Counted from the first letter of the stretch, positions 1 to 9,996 are shown. The stretch: 64,000 nt of DNA from Dyadobacter sp. CY345 (GCF_021502725.1 NZ_JAKFFS010000001.1:1054001-1118000), one strand, 5' to 3'. Program-made: numbers and translations. Notes: generated by a model from the sequence alone, not told the origin.

Positions 1-252
1 CTGACTGATATGGAAACTTGTTATAAGTTGTTCCAAACCAGTGTAATACAGAAATTAAACCTGACTGAAACAAGATTTGGTTTTGAGCCGGAAGTTACGG
101 CGAAAATAGCTCGCGTTCCCGGATTAAGAATTTACGAAGTAGGTATTTCCTACTACGGTCGTACCTATGCAGAAGGTAAAAAAATTAATTGGAAAGACGG
201 TGTTCGCGCTATTTATTGTATCTTCAAATACGGCTTTTTTAACGCGAAATAA
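1..252 (+). CDS. Glycosyltransferase family 2 (C-terminal part)
   Basis: The frame is open from the first base, so the start lies outside the window. The 83 visible residues match the end of a family 2 (DPM1-like) glycosyltransferase. They show a D-M-E-T-C-Y-K motif, then RFGFEPEV and a YYGRTY..GKKI.WKDG block before a short hydrophobic tail. In the family this segment follows the catalytic domain and sits next to the membrane. Such enzymes move sugars from nucleotide donors to lipid carriers or envelope glycans. The exact substrate cannot be read here. The next small gene starts 24 bp downstream on the same strand. Confidence 0.8.
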   Translation: MTDMETCYKLFQTSVIQKLNLTETRFGFEPEVTAKIARVPGLRIYEVGISYYGRTYAEGKKINWKDGVRAIYCIFKYGFFNAK

Positions 253-276
253 AGATTAGTAAATACAGCGCACAAC

Positions 277-474
277 ATGGAATTTGAAGAATATCTGACC
301 ACTAAAAAAATAGATTACATTGCTTTTCAAAAAGCAGATCCTGGACGATTTGAAGAATGGAATCAGATCTTTCGGACCATGCATCCGGATAGTTTTACTG
401 CGCAGAAAAAATTTCTTATCAATGATATCAGAAGGAGATATCACCTGAATGACAAGGTGATATCTGCATCCTGA
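277..474 (+). CDS. Small conserved-looking hypothetical protein
   Basis: A 65-residue soluble protein, rich in charged and aromatic residues, with no signal peptide or membrane segment. It ends in a basic FLINDIRRRYHL stretch. The phrase F.EW...F...HP.SFT.QK.FLIN..RR.Y resembles a short family I associate with Bacteroidota genomes, but I know no function for it. It directly follows the glycosyltransferase and could be co-transcribed with it. It converges with the nuclease gene, whose stop codon is only 5 bp away. An overlapping antisense frame is regarded as a shadow. Confidence 0.55.
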   Translation: MEFEEYLTTKKIDYIAFQKADPGRFEEWNQIFRTMHPDSFTAQKKFLINDIRRRYHLNDKVISAS

Positions 475-478
475 CTAT

Positions 479-3391
479 TTATCTCCCGCAAATTCCGACA
501 AAATCGCAATACGTGCAGACGTTAAGATCTTCTGTTTTTTTAAAAGGAATCTGAGGATTCAGAAGATCATCAAGTATTTCTGAAAGCAACCTTTCTGACC
601 GCTGAATGAAATGTTCAGCGTCCAGTCCTTCGGTTAATTCCAAAGGATTGGCAATCAAATTTGTCGGGTCACGGAAGGAATAAAAGCCTGATTTAACGAG
701 GTATTTGCCAAATTCATACGTTTTTCCACCAATATTCAGACCTTTTTCGTCCTGCATTTTTCGGTACATCAGGTATTCATAGAGCCACAACTGACGCACA
801 TAGCCCGCTTTCCTGTCCGGATCGGTTCTTATTATTTCCTCTTTTCTTGCCGGATCAGAAACTTTTTGTTTGCCTGTAAGCTCCACACTTCCCGTTTTGT
901 AATCCATAACATACAAGGTGTGCTCGCCGCTTAATTCGATGCGGTCAATTTTTCCTCCAATATTTACGAGTGTTTCTTCATTTTGAAGAGTCAGCGTTAA
1001 GGACGTTCTCAGCGGTTGTTCGGCAGCCAGTATTTTCCGACGGTATTCCTGGCTGATCTGATGTTTTGTGAAAGCCAGGATCTGCTGTTCTCCAACATGA
1101 AAGTAGATTTTGTTTAGTCCGAGGTCGGTTATATAGCCTTCGAATAAATCATCAAATTCTTCCTTCAAAATGACCTTGATCTGCTCTTCTGTCGGATCTT
1201 TTTCATGCAGGAAAAAATCTTGGTCAAGTCTTTCCAGACAAGCATGGATCCACGTTCCGATTTTATCCATACCCAGTTCTTCTTCCACATCTTCTGCCTC
1301 TTTCACCCCGACAATATGTTTCAGGTAAAATTGCATGGAACAACGGATCAGCTCGTTCAGGTGTGTCGGGTATACTCCCTTCCCTGAAAGATATCGGCGA
1401 ATGGCGGCAAGCATCGCGGCATCTTTCGGAACGTCTTCACTTAATTCCTGAGATGCTTTTTTAGAAAAAGATACGGTTTTGTTTTGGATTTTTATTTCTG
1501 GATTATATGAAGAAAGCTCATATTCCACCTGCTGAATAAACCGACTTTTTTCTCCACCGCCAGGCGCATCATTTGTGCTTGTGTAAAGCATATGAATTTC
1601 CGAAGCGCGCTGTAAAAGACGATAAAAATGATAAGACATCACCGCTTCCTGATGCTGATGGGTCGGTAACCCTACTGCTTGCGCGGCATCAAACGGGATA
1701 AGTGAATTCTGCCGTTTCGCCTGTGGAAGCGTGCCTTCGTTCAGAGATAAGATAATAATGCGGTCGAAATCGAGCGCACGCGTTTCCAACATACCCAAAA
1801 TTTGCAAAGAACTGATCGGTTCTCCGCTGAATGGAATCCTGGTCTGTTTGATCAGTTCAAACATGAACGACCGTAGCGTTTTCAACGTGATTACCTCCGG
1901 CCTGTCTTCAAGTGTTTGTTCAAATTGTTTTAAAAGTGTATAAAACAAATATAAATATTCCGTTTCCAGCGCATTTTTATATTCTTTGTAAACATCACGA
2001 AGAATATCAATAAGTGTATAAAAAGTCTGGATAACACGTTTTGAATTATTCTTAGGCCAATGTGTAAACAACGTTTCGAATAACAGATTTCCCTGTCCGA
2101 GTTCCTGCATTTCATCCGCGCTCAAAAATACACGGTTCCCATCGGTAATCTGCCAAAGTGTTTCCTGAATAATCGTATTGGTTTCCGTCGTCGCCGGTCT
2201 TAAAACAGCGTGTTCGTAATGTCTGATAAACGGATGGTTCAGGACTTTACTAATCGATTTATGATTAAACTTCGGAACCCTAACATTTCGTCCGGACTTG
2301 TTTCTAAATTCAACGACGTTTTGCTGCAACTCGAAAACACTGTCGATTAATGTATAAAGCATCGAATTTCTGAGCGACAAGCCCATGGTGATATTAAAGT
2401 CTGTCACCTCTTCGTCGAGCGAATAGATCATCGGAAGCAGTAAATTTTCATCGGCCAAAACGATGGCTGTGGATATCGGCTCGTCAGGATTATCTCCTGC
2501 CCTCATCGCAGCATAAAGTTGTCCGGCAACTTTCGTTTGCAGTGTCGCATTCGGGACACCGTAAATTGTTATATCTTTTTTTGTTGTAAGAAGATTATTA
2601 TCCGTCCAGTTCCAGTTGCTGAATATTTTCTGACCTTGATATTCACGCAGACTTTTCCCCGCTTCCACACCCGTATTTTCGTGCATGTAATAACGGTCTG
2701 TATCCCACAAAACTTCCGCCTTTCCGGCCTTGATCAGTGCTGTAATAATCTGTTTTTCAGACTCTGTGAAGGCGTTGAAGCCAGCAAAATAAATTTTGTC
2801 AGTATCACTTTTTTGCAGTAAAAGTTCTTCAACATTTTCAGCGAGTTGCCGGTAAGCCATACCACGGTATGCTTTCCCGTTTTTCATCAATCGGCTCCGA
2901 AATGTGCTGTAAACCTGTTTTATATTTTCAAAAAGCGTAAAATATTGTTTGGTGCCCGAGCTTTCTTTCAGCGTTTTCCCTTCCGGAAGATTTTCCTGCC
3001 AGCGGTTGATTGCTTTTGCCTCCGACAGATAGTCGAAGAGATAATCGGTTCGGACAAGGTATTGGTCAATTTTATCGAGGTCGCTTAGTAAAACAGAAGC
3101 CCAACCCATAAATCTGTCGAACTGAACATCTGGATCAATATCCTTAAATGTTTCATATAACTCGAAAAAGAGATGAACTGAATCTTCAATTTCAAGGGTG
3201 CAAATACTTTCCACAAAGTCATCAACCGCATCAATTTTTGGGCTCATCACTGCTTTCGTTGTGCTGTTCGCCAGTTCCTGCATCAGGAAAAAAGCCGCAC
3301 GGCGCGTAGGTACAACAATTCTGACACGGTCAAGTTGTGTACCGTTTTGAGCAAGAATATGATTGGCAACCTGATTTAAGAATGAAGGCAT
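479..3391 (-). CDS. PD-(D/E)XK nuclease, AddB-like Fe-S helicase-nuclease
   Basis: A 970-residue protein of the AddB/RexB-like type found in Bacteroidota. The N-terminus (VRIVVPTRRAAFFLMQEL) matches the degenerate helicase motif I region of AddB. The C-terminal nuclease domain carries GGKIDRIEL and VMDYKTG near residue 830, the D..D-x-K pattern of PD-(D/E)XK nucleases. One Cys near residue 682 and C959-x2-C962-x5-C968 at the very end match the four-cysteine iron-sulphur staple of AddB nucleases. The likely role is processing double-strand breaks for recombination. A partner AddA/UvrD helicase gene is not in this window. The gene is intact. A heptanucleotide repeat lies in its upstream region. 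Confidence 0.85.
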   Translation of the reverse strand: MPSFLNQVANHILAQNGTQLDRVRIVVPTRRAAFFLMQELANSTTKAVMSPKIDAVDDFVESICTLEIEDSVHLFFELYETFKDIDPDVQFDRFMGWASVLLSDLDKIDQYLVRTDYLFDYLSEAKAINRWQENLPEGKTLKESSGTKQYFTLFENIKQVYSTFRSRLMKNGKAYRGMAYRQLAENVEELLLQKSDTDKIYFAGFNAFTESEKQIITALIKAGKAEVLWDTDRYYMHENTGVEAGKSLREYQGQKIFSNWNWTDNNLLTTKKDITIYGVPNATLQTKVAGQLYAAMRAGDNPDEPISTAIVLADENLLLPMIYSLDEEVTDFNITMGLSLRNSMLYTLIDSVFELQQNVVEFRNKSGRNVRVPKFNHKSISKVLNHPFIRHYEHAVLRPATTETNTIIQETLWQITDGNRVFLSADEMQELGQGNLLFETLFTHWPKNNSKRVIQTFYTLIDILRDVYKEYKNALETEYLYLFYTLLKQFEQTLEDRPEVITLKTLRSFMFELIKQTRIPFSGEPISSLQILGMLETRALDFDRIIILSLNEGTLPQAKRQNSLIPFDAAQAVGLPTHQHQEAVMSYHFYRLLQRASEIHMLYTSTNDAPGGGEKSRFIQQVEYELSSYNPEIKIQNKTVSFSKKASQELSEDVPKDAAMLAAIRRYLSGKGVYPTHLNELIRCSMQFYLKHIVGVKEAEDVEEELGMDKIGTWIHACLERLDQDFFLHEKDPTEEQIKVILKEEFDDLFEGYITDLGLNKIYFHVGEQQILAFTKHQISQEYRRKILAAEQPLRTSLTLTLQNEETLVNIGGKIDRIELSGEHTLYVMDYKTGSVELTGKQKVSDPARKEEIIRTDPDRKAGYVRQLWLYEYLMYRKMQDEKGLNIGGKTYEFGKYLVKSGFYSFRDPTNLIANPLELTEGLDAEHFIQRSERLLSEILDDLLNPQIPFKKTEDLNVCTYCDFVGICGR

Positions 3392-3496
3392 AAGTGAGCG
3401 CAGTTAGCCAATAGCAATTTGCTTTTAATAAAAATAAGCTTTTGGTAAGGTAAAAAATTATTAATGGAGAAACTTTTAATCTGACTTTACACTTTC

Positions 3497-3541
3497 GCTA
3501 ACAGCTAACAGCTAACAGCTAACAGCTAACAGCCAACAGCT
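3497..3541. repeat. Heptanucleotide tandem repeat (GCTAACA)n
   Basis: Five perfect copies of GCTAACA run from 3497 to 3531, followed by one GCCAACA copy and a partial copy. The last bases touch the stop codon of the porin gene. The tract lies about 105 bp upstream of the nuclease start. A 7-bp unit is prone to slippage, but because the tract is outside coding sequence any length change would affect spacing or readthrough and not a reading frame. Confidence 0.9.
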
Positions 3542-5505
3542 CAATCAAACAGCGGCCAGTTTACTCCGAACGAAAATGCACGTCTAAGTCCAAGATAGCC
3601 CGGCGTTTGATAATAACCCGGTGCTCCAAATCCCTGATTGACATGCGCCATTTTGAAGGAAAGCCTGATCCGCTTGATGCGGACATTTGCAAAAACGTCG
3701 GCAACGGTATACTGATCCACCAAAAACGTATTCTGTAAATGAAATTGTTGTGTAATCGGCATGTAAGCATCCGCAAAATACGACGATCGATACATGGCGG
3801 AAACACCAACTTGGAGGAAAAGTACCTTCGCATATGTGAAATCATAAGTAACCTGCCCACTTGCAAAATACTTTGGCATTCTGATGACATCACTGTTCGA
3901 GTTTCCGGTATAGTAGCCCATCCCGGAAAACGTCCATTGTCCAAGAGGAATGTTGAAAGTTGCACCTATACGTAAAATACTGAACGCACCGCTGAATTGT
4001 CTAGGCAGCGAAGCCGTATCGTAATAAACATAATTGTCTACGAGATTGTACTGGACTTCAGGTGTGAAAAGGATTTTTCTTGCTCGAAGTGGTAAGAAGC
4101 CATAAATGGTATTCGTTCCGGTCAGTTTGAAATTATTCTGCCAATCGAAATGATTGCCGATATAATTTTGAGCGAGAAGATCAGGCGATGTAAAGATGGT
4201 TTGGTAACCTACTTTCGCCCATTTGGTATCAAGCTCTCCTTTTAACCTAAAATCCCTTCCCAGAATATGTTCTCCTTCGGCCGTCAGATGTTGTACCGAA
4301 TCTTTCAAATAATAGCTAAGCCAAAGACCAACGATATTGTCGAATTTCAGTCCTGTTCTGTATGCTGTGCTGACTGTACCGACCGTGTTTGGCGATTGTG
4401 CGAAGGCTCTCATGCCATATAACCGCTGACGGATGTAAGCACGGTAATTAAAACCAGAAAAAGTACCTTTTATCCCAACCTTGTTATCAAATAATTTAAA
4501 AAAAATGTCCTGCCTGGTTGTGTCCGGATTATAACGTGGAGCGGGATAAATACCTTTTTCTACACCACGCTCAATTTGATAATCTGAATATCGGTTGATT
4601 GTACTTTGATAGTCTGTCTGGGCGAAAACCTGGAAGCCGTTAGCCAGCTTGTATTGTTGATAAATGTGAAAAGCATTTCTTCGTTCCCAGGAATTAGCGT
4701 CGTCGCTTATTCTTGCTGCGCCATCGTAACTCCAGATACCGTCACCATTCTCAAGAGTATCAGGGATAACTCCACCCTGCTCTCTGGCTTTTTGATTCAG
4801 ATACCGGTAGTTGGCCAGGATTAGATATTTTTTATCCTTGGAAAAATAATGTCCTTGCAACAGGAATGTCCAGTTTTGCCCAAGCAATGCCTCTGAAACC
4901 ACACCAGTATAAGCACCATATTGTTTATTGGAAGTAAGACGCGCGCCTCTGATACCGAAGTTGAAACGGGAATTGACGTTTTGGGAATAGCCAAAGCTGC
5001 CAAGTGTAGTTTTTCGTCCTCCCGACCTGAATGTCAGATCTGTATATTGCGATTTTGTATCTATATATTGAACATCTTCCAGCTGAATCGCATAAGGGTC
5101 GTACGCACGCATGCCTAACTGTGCACCGACATCCTGGCGCGGTGTAAAGAATAAATTTCTTGTCGCAGTTGCGGTATTTCCCAGATCAACAATTTTTCCA
5201 TAGGAGCGGTCAACAGGTGTCCAGCGGTTAAAATCCGGTAACAAAGTATCTACGCGATAGCGAACCGAATCACGGTTATTGATAATATCACTCTCAAAAA
5301 AATGGAGTGTTGTTTTAGGGCCATAAATTGTTTTGGTACTATCGTCAAGTACAACTCCCCCGCCTTTTCCACCCTGAGCGCCGCCGCTACCTCCGCCAGT
5401 TGGCATTCTTACGCCGCCTGGAAGTTGGACTTGCGCCATAGCAGTATGTTGGAAGAGCAGGAAGCTACACGAAATCCAAAAAACAACAGCAAATATAATT
5501 CTCAT
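3541..5505 (-). CDS. Putative outer-membrane porin/beta-barrel protein
   Basis: A 654-residue secreted protein. I chose ATG 5505 over a TTG two codons upstream because it begins a clean signal peptide ending in TAMAQ. A glycine-rich linker (about residues 35-50) is followed by a long stretch of alternating aromatic and polar residues, for example FGIRGARLTSNKQYGAY and GLWLSYYLKD, typical of amphipathic beta strands. The protein ends in a terminal aromatic (NWPLFD). It fits the Bacteroidota putative porin family and acts in the outer membrane; the cargo is unknown. It starts 25 bp upstream of the stop of lpxK in the same direction order (lpxK then porin), so the two may share a transcript. Confidence 0.75.
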   Translation of the reverse strand: MRIIFAVVFWISCSFLLFQHTAMAQVQLPGGVRMPTGGGSGGAQGGKGGGVVLDDSTKTIYGPKTTLHFFESDIINNRDSVRYRVDTLLPDFNRWTPVDRSYGKIVDLGNTATATRNLFFTPRQDVGAQLGMRAYDPYAIQLEDVQYIDTKSQYTDLTFRSGGRKTTLGSFGYSQNVNSRFNFGIRGARLTSNKQYGAYTGVVSEALLGQNWTFLLQGHYFSKDKKYLILANYRYLNQKAREQGGVIPDTLENGDGIWSYDGAARISDDANSWERRNAFHIYQQYKLANGFQVFAQTDYQSTINRYSDYQIERGVEKGIYPAPRYNPDTTRQDIFFKLFDNKVGIKGTFSGFNYRAYIRQRLYGMRAFAQSPNTVGTVSTAYRTGLKFDNIVGLWLSYYLKDSVQHLTAEGEHILGRDFRLKGELDTKWAKVGYQTIFTSPDLLAQNYIGNHFDWQNNFKLTGTNTIYGFLPLRARKILFTPEVQYNLVDNYVYYDTASLPRQFSGAFSILRIGATFNIPLGQWTFSGMGYYTGNSNSDVIRMPKYFASGQVTYDFTYAKVLFLQVGVSAMYRSSYFADAYMPITQQFHLQNTFLVDQYTVADVFANVRIKRIRLSFKMAHVNQGFGAPGYYQTPGYLGLRRAFSFGVNWPLFD

Positions 5506-5529
5506 AAACAATTCAATAATTCCACCGAT

Positions 5530-6573
5530 TTAGGGAAAGGTCAAGGGGGTGTTTTTTAAAATCCATTGATCAAAAGCTTCGGAATCGGTCCCGAAATCCA
5601 TTTCCATTGGTAAATATGCAAAACGATCTGCGACGCCTGACAAGGCAGTTAGTGGTTTCAATTTCACCATATCCTTTTCAGTTGTAACTACAAAAGTATC
5701 GTTTTTTATGTACTTAATAAGATGTTCCAGATCGGCAATGGTGTAATAATGATGATCTGCAAAAATTATTTCATCAATAACGTGATACTGGCTTCGAAGG
5801 TATGCAGTAAAGGGCAGGGGATTGGCTATGCCGGCAACGACTATAACATTTTTTAACACAATAGGCGAATTGTCGTATGCTACCGGAGCGGAATAGCGAA
5901 TCGTTGTAAAAAAAACAGGAACACTTTTCTTGCTATATCTTCCAATTGATTTTCTGATTTCATTCTTTTTAACTTCCGGCAAATTCTCTGGTGTTTTTGT
6001 CACAATAATTATATCGGCTCTGTTTGCCCCGCTTCTCGTTTCCCGGAGACGGCCTGCCGGGAAAGGCAGGTCTTTATAAAAAGGCCTGTTAAAATCGTTC
6101 AATAAAATGTTGATCTGGCGGTGAATTCCACGATGCTGAAATGCGTCGTCGAGCAAGAGCATATCCCGGTCGGGATGCCTTTCCTGGATTGCAATGGCTC
6201 CTGTTATCCGCTTTTCGCAAACGGCAACAACAATTTTTTTTCCAAATTTTGAAAAATATTGCAAAGGCTCATCGCCGATATCTGAGGCCTGGGAAGATGT
6301 GGTAGCGAAAACCAGGCCTTTCGTTTTTCTGCCATAGCCGCGGCTCAGAATTGCAACCCTGTATTTTTTTGATAAAAGCTTTGTAAGGTATTCAACGACA
6401 GGCGTTTTTCCTGTTCCGCCTACGGTTAAATTTCCTACGGATATGGTGAATTGGGGAGCTTTTTCAGTGGATAAAATTTCCTTATCGTACAGGAAATTTC
6501 TGAGCAGGGTTACCAAACCATACACCCAGGAAAAGGGAGTTAATATTAATTTTATCCAATTATGTTCTGCCAT
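5530..6573 (-). CDS. lpxK: Tetraacyldisaccharide 4'-kinase (lipid A biosynthesis)
   Basis: A 347-residue enzyme that phosphorylates the 4' position of the lipid A disaccharide precursor at the inner membrane. The ATP-binding loop TVGGTGKTP lies near residue 48, preceded by the family signature SVGNLTVGG. LLLDDAFQHR, FPAGRLRE and VTTEKDMVKL follow in the usual order. The first usable start in family alignments is ATG 6573 (MAEHNWIK). An upstream in-frame ATG at 6636 would add 21 non-conserved residues and overlap the promoter region of the divergent menC, so I reject it. Length is normal for the family and the gene is intact. Confidence 0.93.
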   Translation of the reverse strand: MAEHNWIKLILTPFSWVYGLVTLLRNFLYDKEILSTEKAPQFTISVGNLTVGGTGKTPVVEYLTKLLSKKYRVAILSRGYGRKTKGLVFATTSSQASDIGDEPLQYFSKFGKKIVVAVCEKRITGAIAIQERHPDRDMLLLDDAFQHRGIHRQINILLNDFNRPFYKDLPFPAGRLRETRSGANRADIIIVTKTPENLPEVKKNEIRKSIGRYSKKSVPVFFTTIRYSAPVAYDNSPIVLKNVIVVAGIANPLPFTAYLRSQYHVIDEIIFADHHYYTIADLEHLIKYIKNDTFVVTTEKDMVKLKPLTALSGVADRFAYLPMEMDFGTDSEAFDQWILKNTPLTFP

Positions 6574-6640
6574 ATTATCTGCATAATTACATATTTTTTG
6601 GTTAATATTGTTCCCCGAAAAAAGCTGACACCGCAAAAAT

Positions 6641-7738
6641 ATGCCTTTAAGAATTGTGTTTCAACCCTATACACTCCATTTTCGAATGGAAGCTGGTACT
6701 TCACGTGGGGTGCTTACACAAAAAACTTCATGGATTTTAAGAATAACGGATGAGGAGCAGCCTGGCGTTGTCGGGTATGGTGAGTGCGGACCGCTTCCGG
6801 GGCTGAGCGTTGACGATATTCCTGATTTTGGAGCTCAGTTAGCTGAGGTTTGCGAAACATTTAACCAGCTCGACCTGGAGGTTTTTCCCTTCAATCTTTC
6901 CATTATTTTACAACAGGTTATCCCTGAGCATTTGCCGTCTGTGCGTTTTGGTATTGAAATGGCGTTGCTGGATTTCATGCATGGAGGGCAAAAAACGCAG
7001 TATAAAAATGCGTTTTCAAAAGGTGAAAAAGGAATTCCAATGAATGGGCTGATCTGGATGGGATCTTACGATCACATGGTTGGCCAGATTGAAGATAAGC
7101 TTGAACAGGGATATACCACACTAAAGATGAAGGTCGGTGCGATTGATTTTGATCAGGAGTGCCGTATTTTGCAATCCGTCCGGTCCAGGTTTTCTGCTTC
7201 ACAAATTACGTTGCGGGTAGATGCCAACGGAGCTTTCAAACCAGAAGACGTTGAAAATAAGCTAAAACGTTTATCCCAATTTGATCTTCATTCCATTGAG
7301 CAGCCGATTCGTGCCGGACAAATTGATTTACTCACCGAGTTGTGTGTTTCGTCGCCCATACCGATCGCACTTGACGAAGAGTTAATCGGAATTTCGGATT
7401 ATCGGAAAAAGTTTGCGCTTTTAAAGAAAGTACAACCGCCGTATATTATTTTAAAACCTACATTACTGGGCGGTTTTCAGCATTGCAAAGAATGGATCGA
7501 AATCGCCACGCGACTTTCCATAGGTTGGTGGATGACTTCTGCGCTTGAATCAAATATAGGTTTAAGTGCGATCGCGCAGTTCACAGCTGCTTTTGACAAC
7601 CAAATGCCGCAAGGCTTGGGCACAGGGCAACTTTATCATAATAATTTTGCATCACCGCTAAAAACGGATCAAGGTTATTTGTTTTATGATAAACAACTAA
7701 ACTGGGACCTTTCTTCGCTTGGTGATGCATGGAAATAG
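6641..7738 (+). CDS. menC: o-Succinylbenzoate synthase (enolase superfamily)
   Basis: A 365-residue member of the enolase superfamily, closest in pattern to MenC, which dehydrates SHCHC to o-succinylbenzoate in menaquinone synthesis. The catalytic K-x-K pair is in LKMKVG (about residues 161-165). The metal ligands lie in RVDANGAF (about 194), SIEQPI (about 219) and ALDEEL (about 244), and the second lysine is in ILKPTLLGG (about 270). The N-terminal capping domain is complete. Dipeptide epimerases share this fold, so the exact reaction rests on motif spacing. It is divergent from lpxK and ends 6 bp before the convergent hemF. Confidence 0.82.
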   Translation: MPLRIVFQPYTLHFRMEAGTSRGVLTQKTSWILRITDEEQPGVVGYGECGPLPGLSVDDIPDFGAQLAEVCETFNQLDLEVFPFNLSIILQQVIPEHLPSVRFGIEMALLDFMHGGQKTQYKNAFSKGEKGIPMNGLIWMGSYDHMVGQIEDKLEQGYTTLKMKVGAIDFDQECRILQSVRSRFSASQITLRVDANGAFKPEDVENKLKRLSQFDLHSIEQPIRAGQIDLLTELCVSSPIPIALDEELIGISDYRKKFALLKKVQPPYIILKPTLLGGFQHCKEWIEIATRLSIGWWMTSALESNIGLSAIAQFTAAFDNQMPQGLGTGQLYHNNFASPLKTDQGYLFYDKQLNWDLSSLGDAWK

Positions 7739-7744
7739 GTACTG

Positions 7745-8662
7745 CTAATTTGCCCAGTCTATTCCCTTTCTTAATAATGCCAGTGTTTTTGACTCAACGG
7801 AACCTTCCTCAGGAATAAAATTATATTCCCAATTGGCCTGCGGCGGCAAACTCATCAAAATAGATTCTGTCCGCCCGTTTGTCTCCAATCCGAATTTTGT
7901 CCCACGGTCCCAAACCAGATTAAATTCAACATAACGTCCGCGACGAAGATACTGCCACTGTTTTTGCTGCTCCGTGAACTGTTCGTCGCGATGCTTTTTC
8001 ATGAGGGAAGTATAAACCGGCGCAAAACTTTCTCCGATTTCCTTCACAAAAGCAAACAGTTCTTCTTTTGACAAATTGCTTCCGTAACCCGCTTCATCAG
8101 GTTTCAGATAGTCAAAGAAAACTCCGCCAACCCCACGTGTTTCATTTCTGTGCTGAATAAAGAAATAATCGTCGGCCCAGGTTTTAAATTTTGGATAAAA
8201 ATCGGGGTGATGTTTATCGCAGGCTGATTTTAATACGTTATGAAAGGTCGTCGCATCTTCCTCAATTACGTAATGAGGTGTCAGGTCAATTCCTCCGCCG
8301 AACCAGCAGGTCCCGTTACTAAGCTCAAAATATCGAACGTTCATGTGAATAATTGGCACGTGCGGATTTTTTGGATGCATCACAATCGAAACGCCAGTTG
8401 CGGTAAAGTGAAAGTCGTCGGTATCATTCAGCTGCATTTGTTGACGAAGTCTCGGATGAACCTCACCTTTCACACATGAGAAATTCACTCCGCCTTTTTC
8501 AATGATACTTCCGTTTTGAATAAGTCTCGTGCGTCCGCCGCCGCCGGAATGGTGCTCCCAAAGGTCTTCCTTGAATTTTCCCGCGCCGTCTTCATTTTCT
8601 ATGGCTGCGCAAATATTATCCTGTAATTGTTTGAAAAAGCCTTCTATATCTTCAACTGTCAT
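7745..8662 (-). CDS. hemF: Aerobic coproporphyrinogen III oxidase
   Basis: A 305-residue cytosolic enzyme that oxidatively decarboxylates coproporphyrinogen III to protoporphyrinogen IX using oxygen. Family signatures are all present: the GGGGRTR loop, WFGGGIDLTPHY, HRNETRGVGGVFFDYL and RRGRYVEFNLVWDRGT with its conserved arginines. Length matches E. coli HemF. Its presence implies at least some aerobic haem synthesis. The gene is intact, converges with menC and is separated from the peptidase gene upstream by about 100 bp. Confidence 0.95.
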   Translation of the reverse strand: MTVEDIEGFFKQLQDNICAAIENEDGAGKFKEDLWEHHSGGGGRTRLIQNGSIIEKGGVNFSCVKGEVHPRLRQQMQLNDTDDFHFTATGVSIVMHPKNPHVPIIHMNVRYFELSNGTCWFGGGIDLTPHYVIEEDATTFHNVLKSACDKHHPDFYPKFKTWADDYFFIQHRNETRGVGGVFFDYLKPDEAGYGSNLSKEELFAFVKEIGESFAPVYTSLMKKHRDEQFTEQQKQWQYLRRGRYVEFNLVWDRGTKFGLETNGRTESILMSLPPQANWEYNFIPEEGSVESKTLALLRKGIDWAN

Positions 8663-8766
8663 TGTAAATCCGAAATTGTGCGGGGCGAAATTACAATAAA
8701 TTTGAAAGCGGGATTACCGGTTTTTAAAATTGACAGTTTAGGCCATGGCAAAATTTTAGCATGCGA

Positions 8767-9996
8767 TTATTTTTCAATATAAGCCGGGTGCTGTGCAATG
8801 GGTTGGATTCCGGTAGTTCCAACATTTCCGAGATATCGCCGGGCTGCAACCACAGTACGGGTTTCAAAATCATCATAATTCGGCGCATCCGGTTTCATAC
8901 TGCTAATTCTGACATTTCCGGATGCATGAATAAATTCACCATTCCCAAGATACAGGGCGACATGTGTAACACGTGCGTCGGGCGATTTATTTTTCCCGCT
9001 TGCGAAGAATATCAGATCACCGGATTTCAGGTTTTTCAGTGCTTCATCAAGATTAAATCCGTCATTATTTAATACAGTAATCTGCTCACCCACCATCACT
9101 TGCTGAGAAGCGTTACGCGGAATAATGACGCCGTTCATGAAAAACGCAGTTTTTGTGAATCCGCTGCAATCCACACCCTTCACAGAAGTGCCGCCCCATA
9201 AATAAGGGACACCGATCATCGTTTTAGCAATACCAATAATCTGTTCAGGGTTTGGTGAGGGCTTTTTTATCCATTCATTATAGTCACTCATTTGTTCCTG
9301 CGGGATAAAACCGATTCTGCCATCGGGATAAATAACTTTGTAGAATCCTTTCTGCTTCCCTTCGTTAACCAAAATGTCGCCCATTACCAGATCCGAAACT
9401 CGTTGGGATTTCCGGTCCGGATTAACAAATGCGTGACCGTAATCATCAATAAAAACAAGTTTCTTCTTTTGCTTCCAGCCTTCGATTTCAGCGGCCGTTT
9501 TTAGCGTAATGGCTCCTGCATCCAGCCATGAAATGTAACCATCAGGTGTTCGAACGAGATAATAATATCCATCCTTTTTTAAAATATCAAGAGGCGTACC
9601 AAGTAGAGATTGTGTGGCAAGTTCAGCCGCATTTTTTGGATTTGATCGGATGTTGACAACAGAAAGATTCACGAGCGCATAGATTTTATCACCCAAATTT
9701 TTTGCTGGCAATACATTAACCGGGATTTTAACTTTGACCCCCGCTTTTACAAGAGAGTCAGAAAACTTCTGCGCTGCTTTGAGCTCTGTGGTTTCAAAAT
9801 AATTATCACCAACACTATCCGCCATGATTGTGAAAATAGCAGTCCTTTTATCAGGCGCATACTCTTTTTTAACAGCCTCTGCGATATCGAATATTTTCCT
9901 GACCGGAACAGAATCAGATGACATTTTTTGATTTTGCCCTTTTGAAATAAACGGTAATAGAAATGCGAAGCAAAAGAAGAATTTATAAGTGCTCAT
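8767..9996 (-). CDS. Secreted NlpC/P60 (C40) peptidoglycan hydrolase with SH3 domains
   Basis: A 409-residue exported protein with a signal peptide ending around SKGQ. Two SH3b-like bacterial domains occupy roughly residues 100-240 (ALVNLSVVNIRSNP; MGDILVNEGKQKGFYKVIYPDGRIGFIP). The C-terminal NlpC/P60 domain has the catalytic Cys in GVDCSGFTK (about 276), the His in VTHVALYLGNG and a polar third residue in HASGNVR. These enzymes cleave gamma-D-Glu-meso-DAP bonds in muropeptides during wall turnover. The gene is intact and monocistronic in appearance. Confidence 0.9.
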   Translation of the reverse strand: MSTYKFFFCFAFLLPFISKGQNQKMSSDSVPVRKIFDIAEAVKKEYAPDKRTAIFTIMADSVGDNYFETTELKAAQKFSDSLVKAGVKVKIPVNVLPAKNLGDKIYALVNLSVVNIRSNPKNAAELATQSLLGTPLDILKKDGYYYLVRTPDGYISWLDAGAITLKTAAEIEGWKQKKKLVFIDDYGHAFVNPDRKSQRVSDLVMGDILVNEGKQKGFYKVIYPDGRIGFIPQEQMSDYNEWIKKPSPNPEQIIGIAKTMIGVPYLWGGTSVKGVDCSGFTKTAFFMNGVIIPRNASQQVMVGEQITVLNNDGFNLDEALKNLKSGDLIFFASGKNKSPDARVTHVALYLGNGEFIHASGNVRISSMKPDAPNYDDFETRTVVAARRYLGNVGTTGIQPIAQHPAYIEK

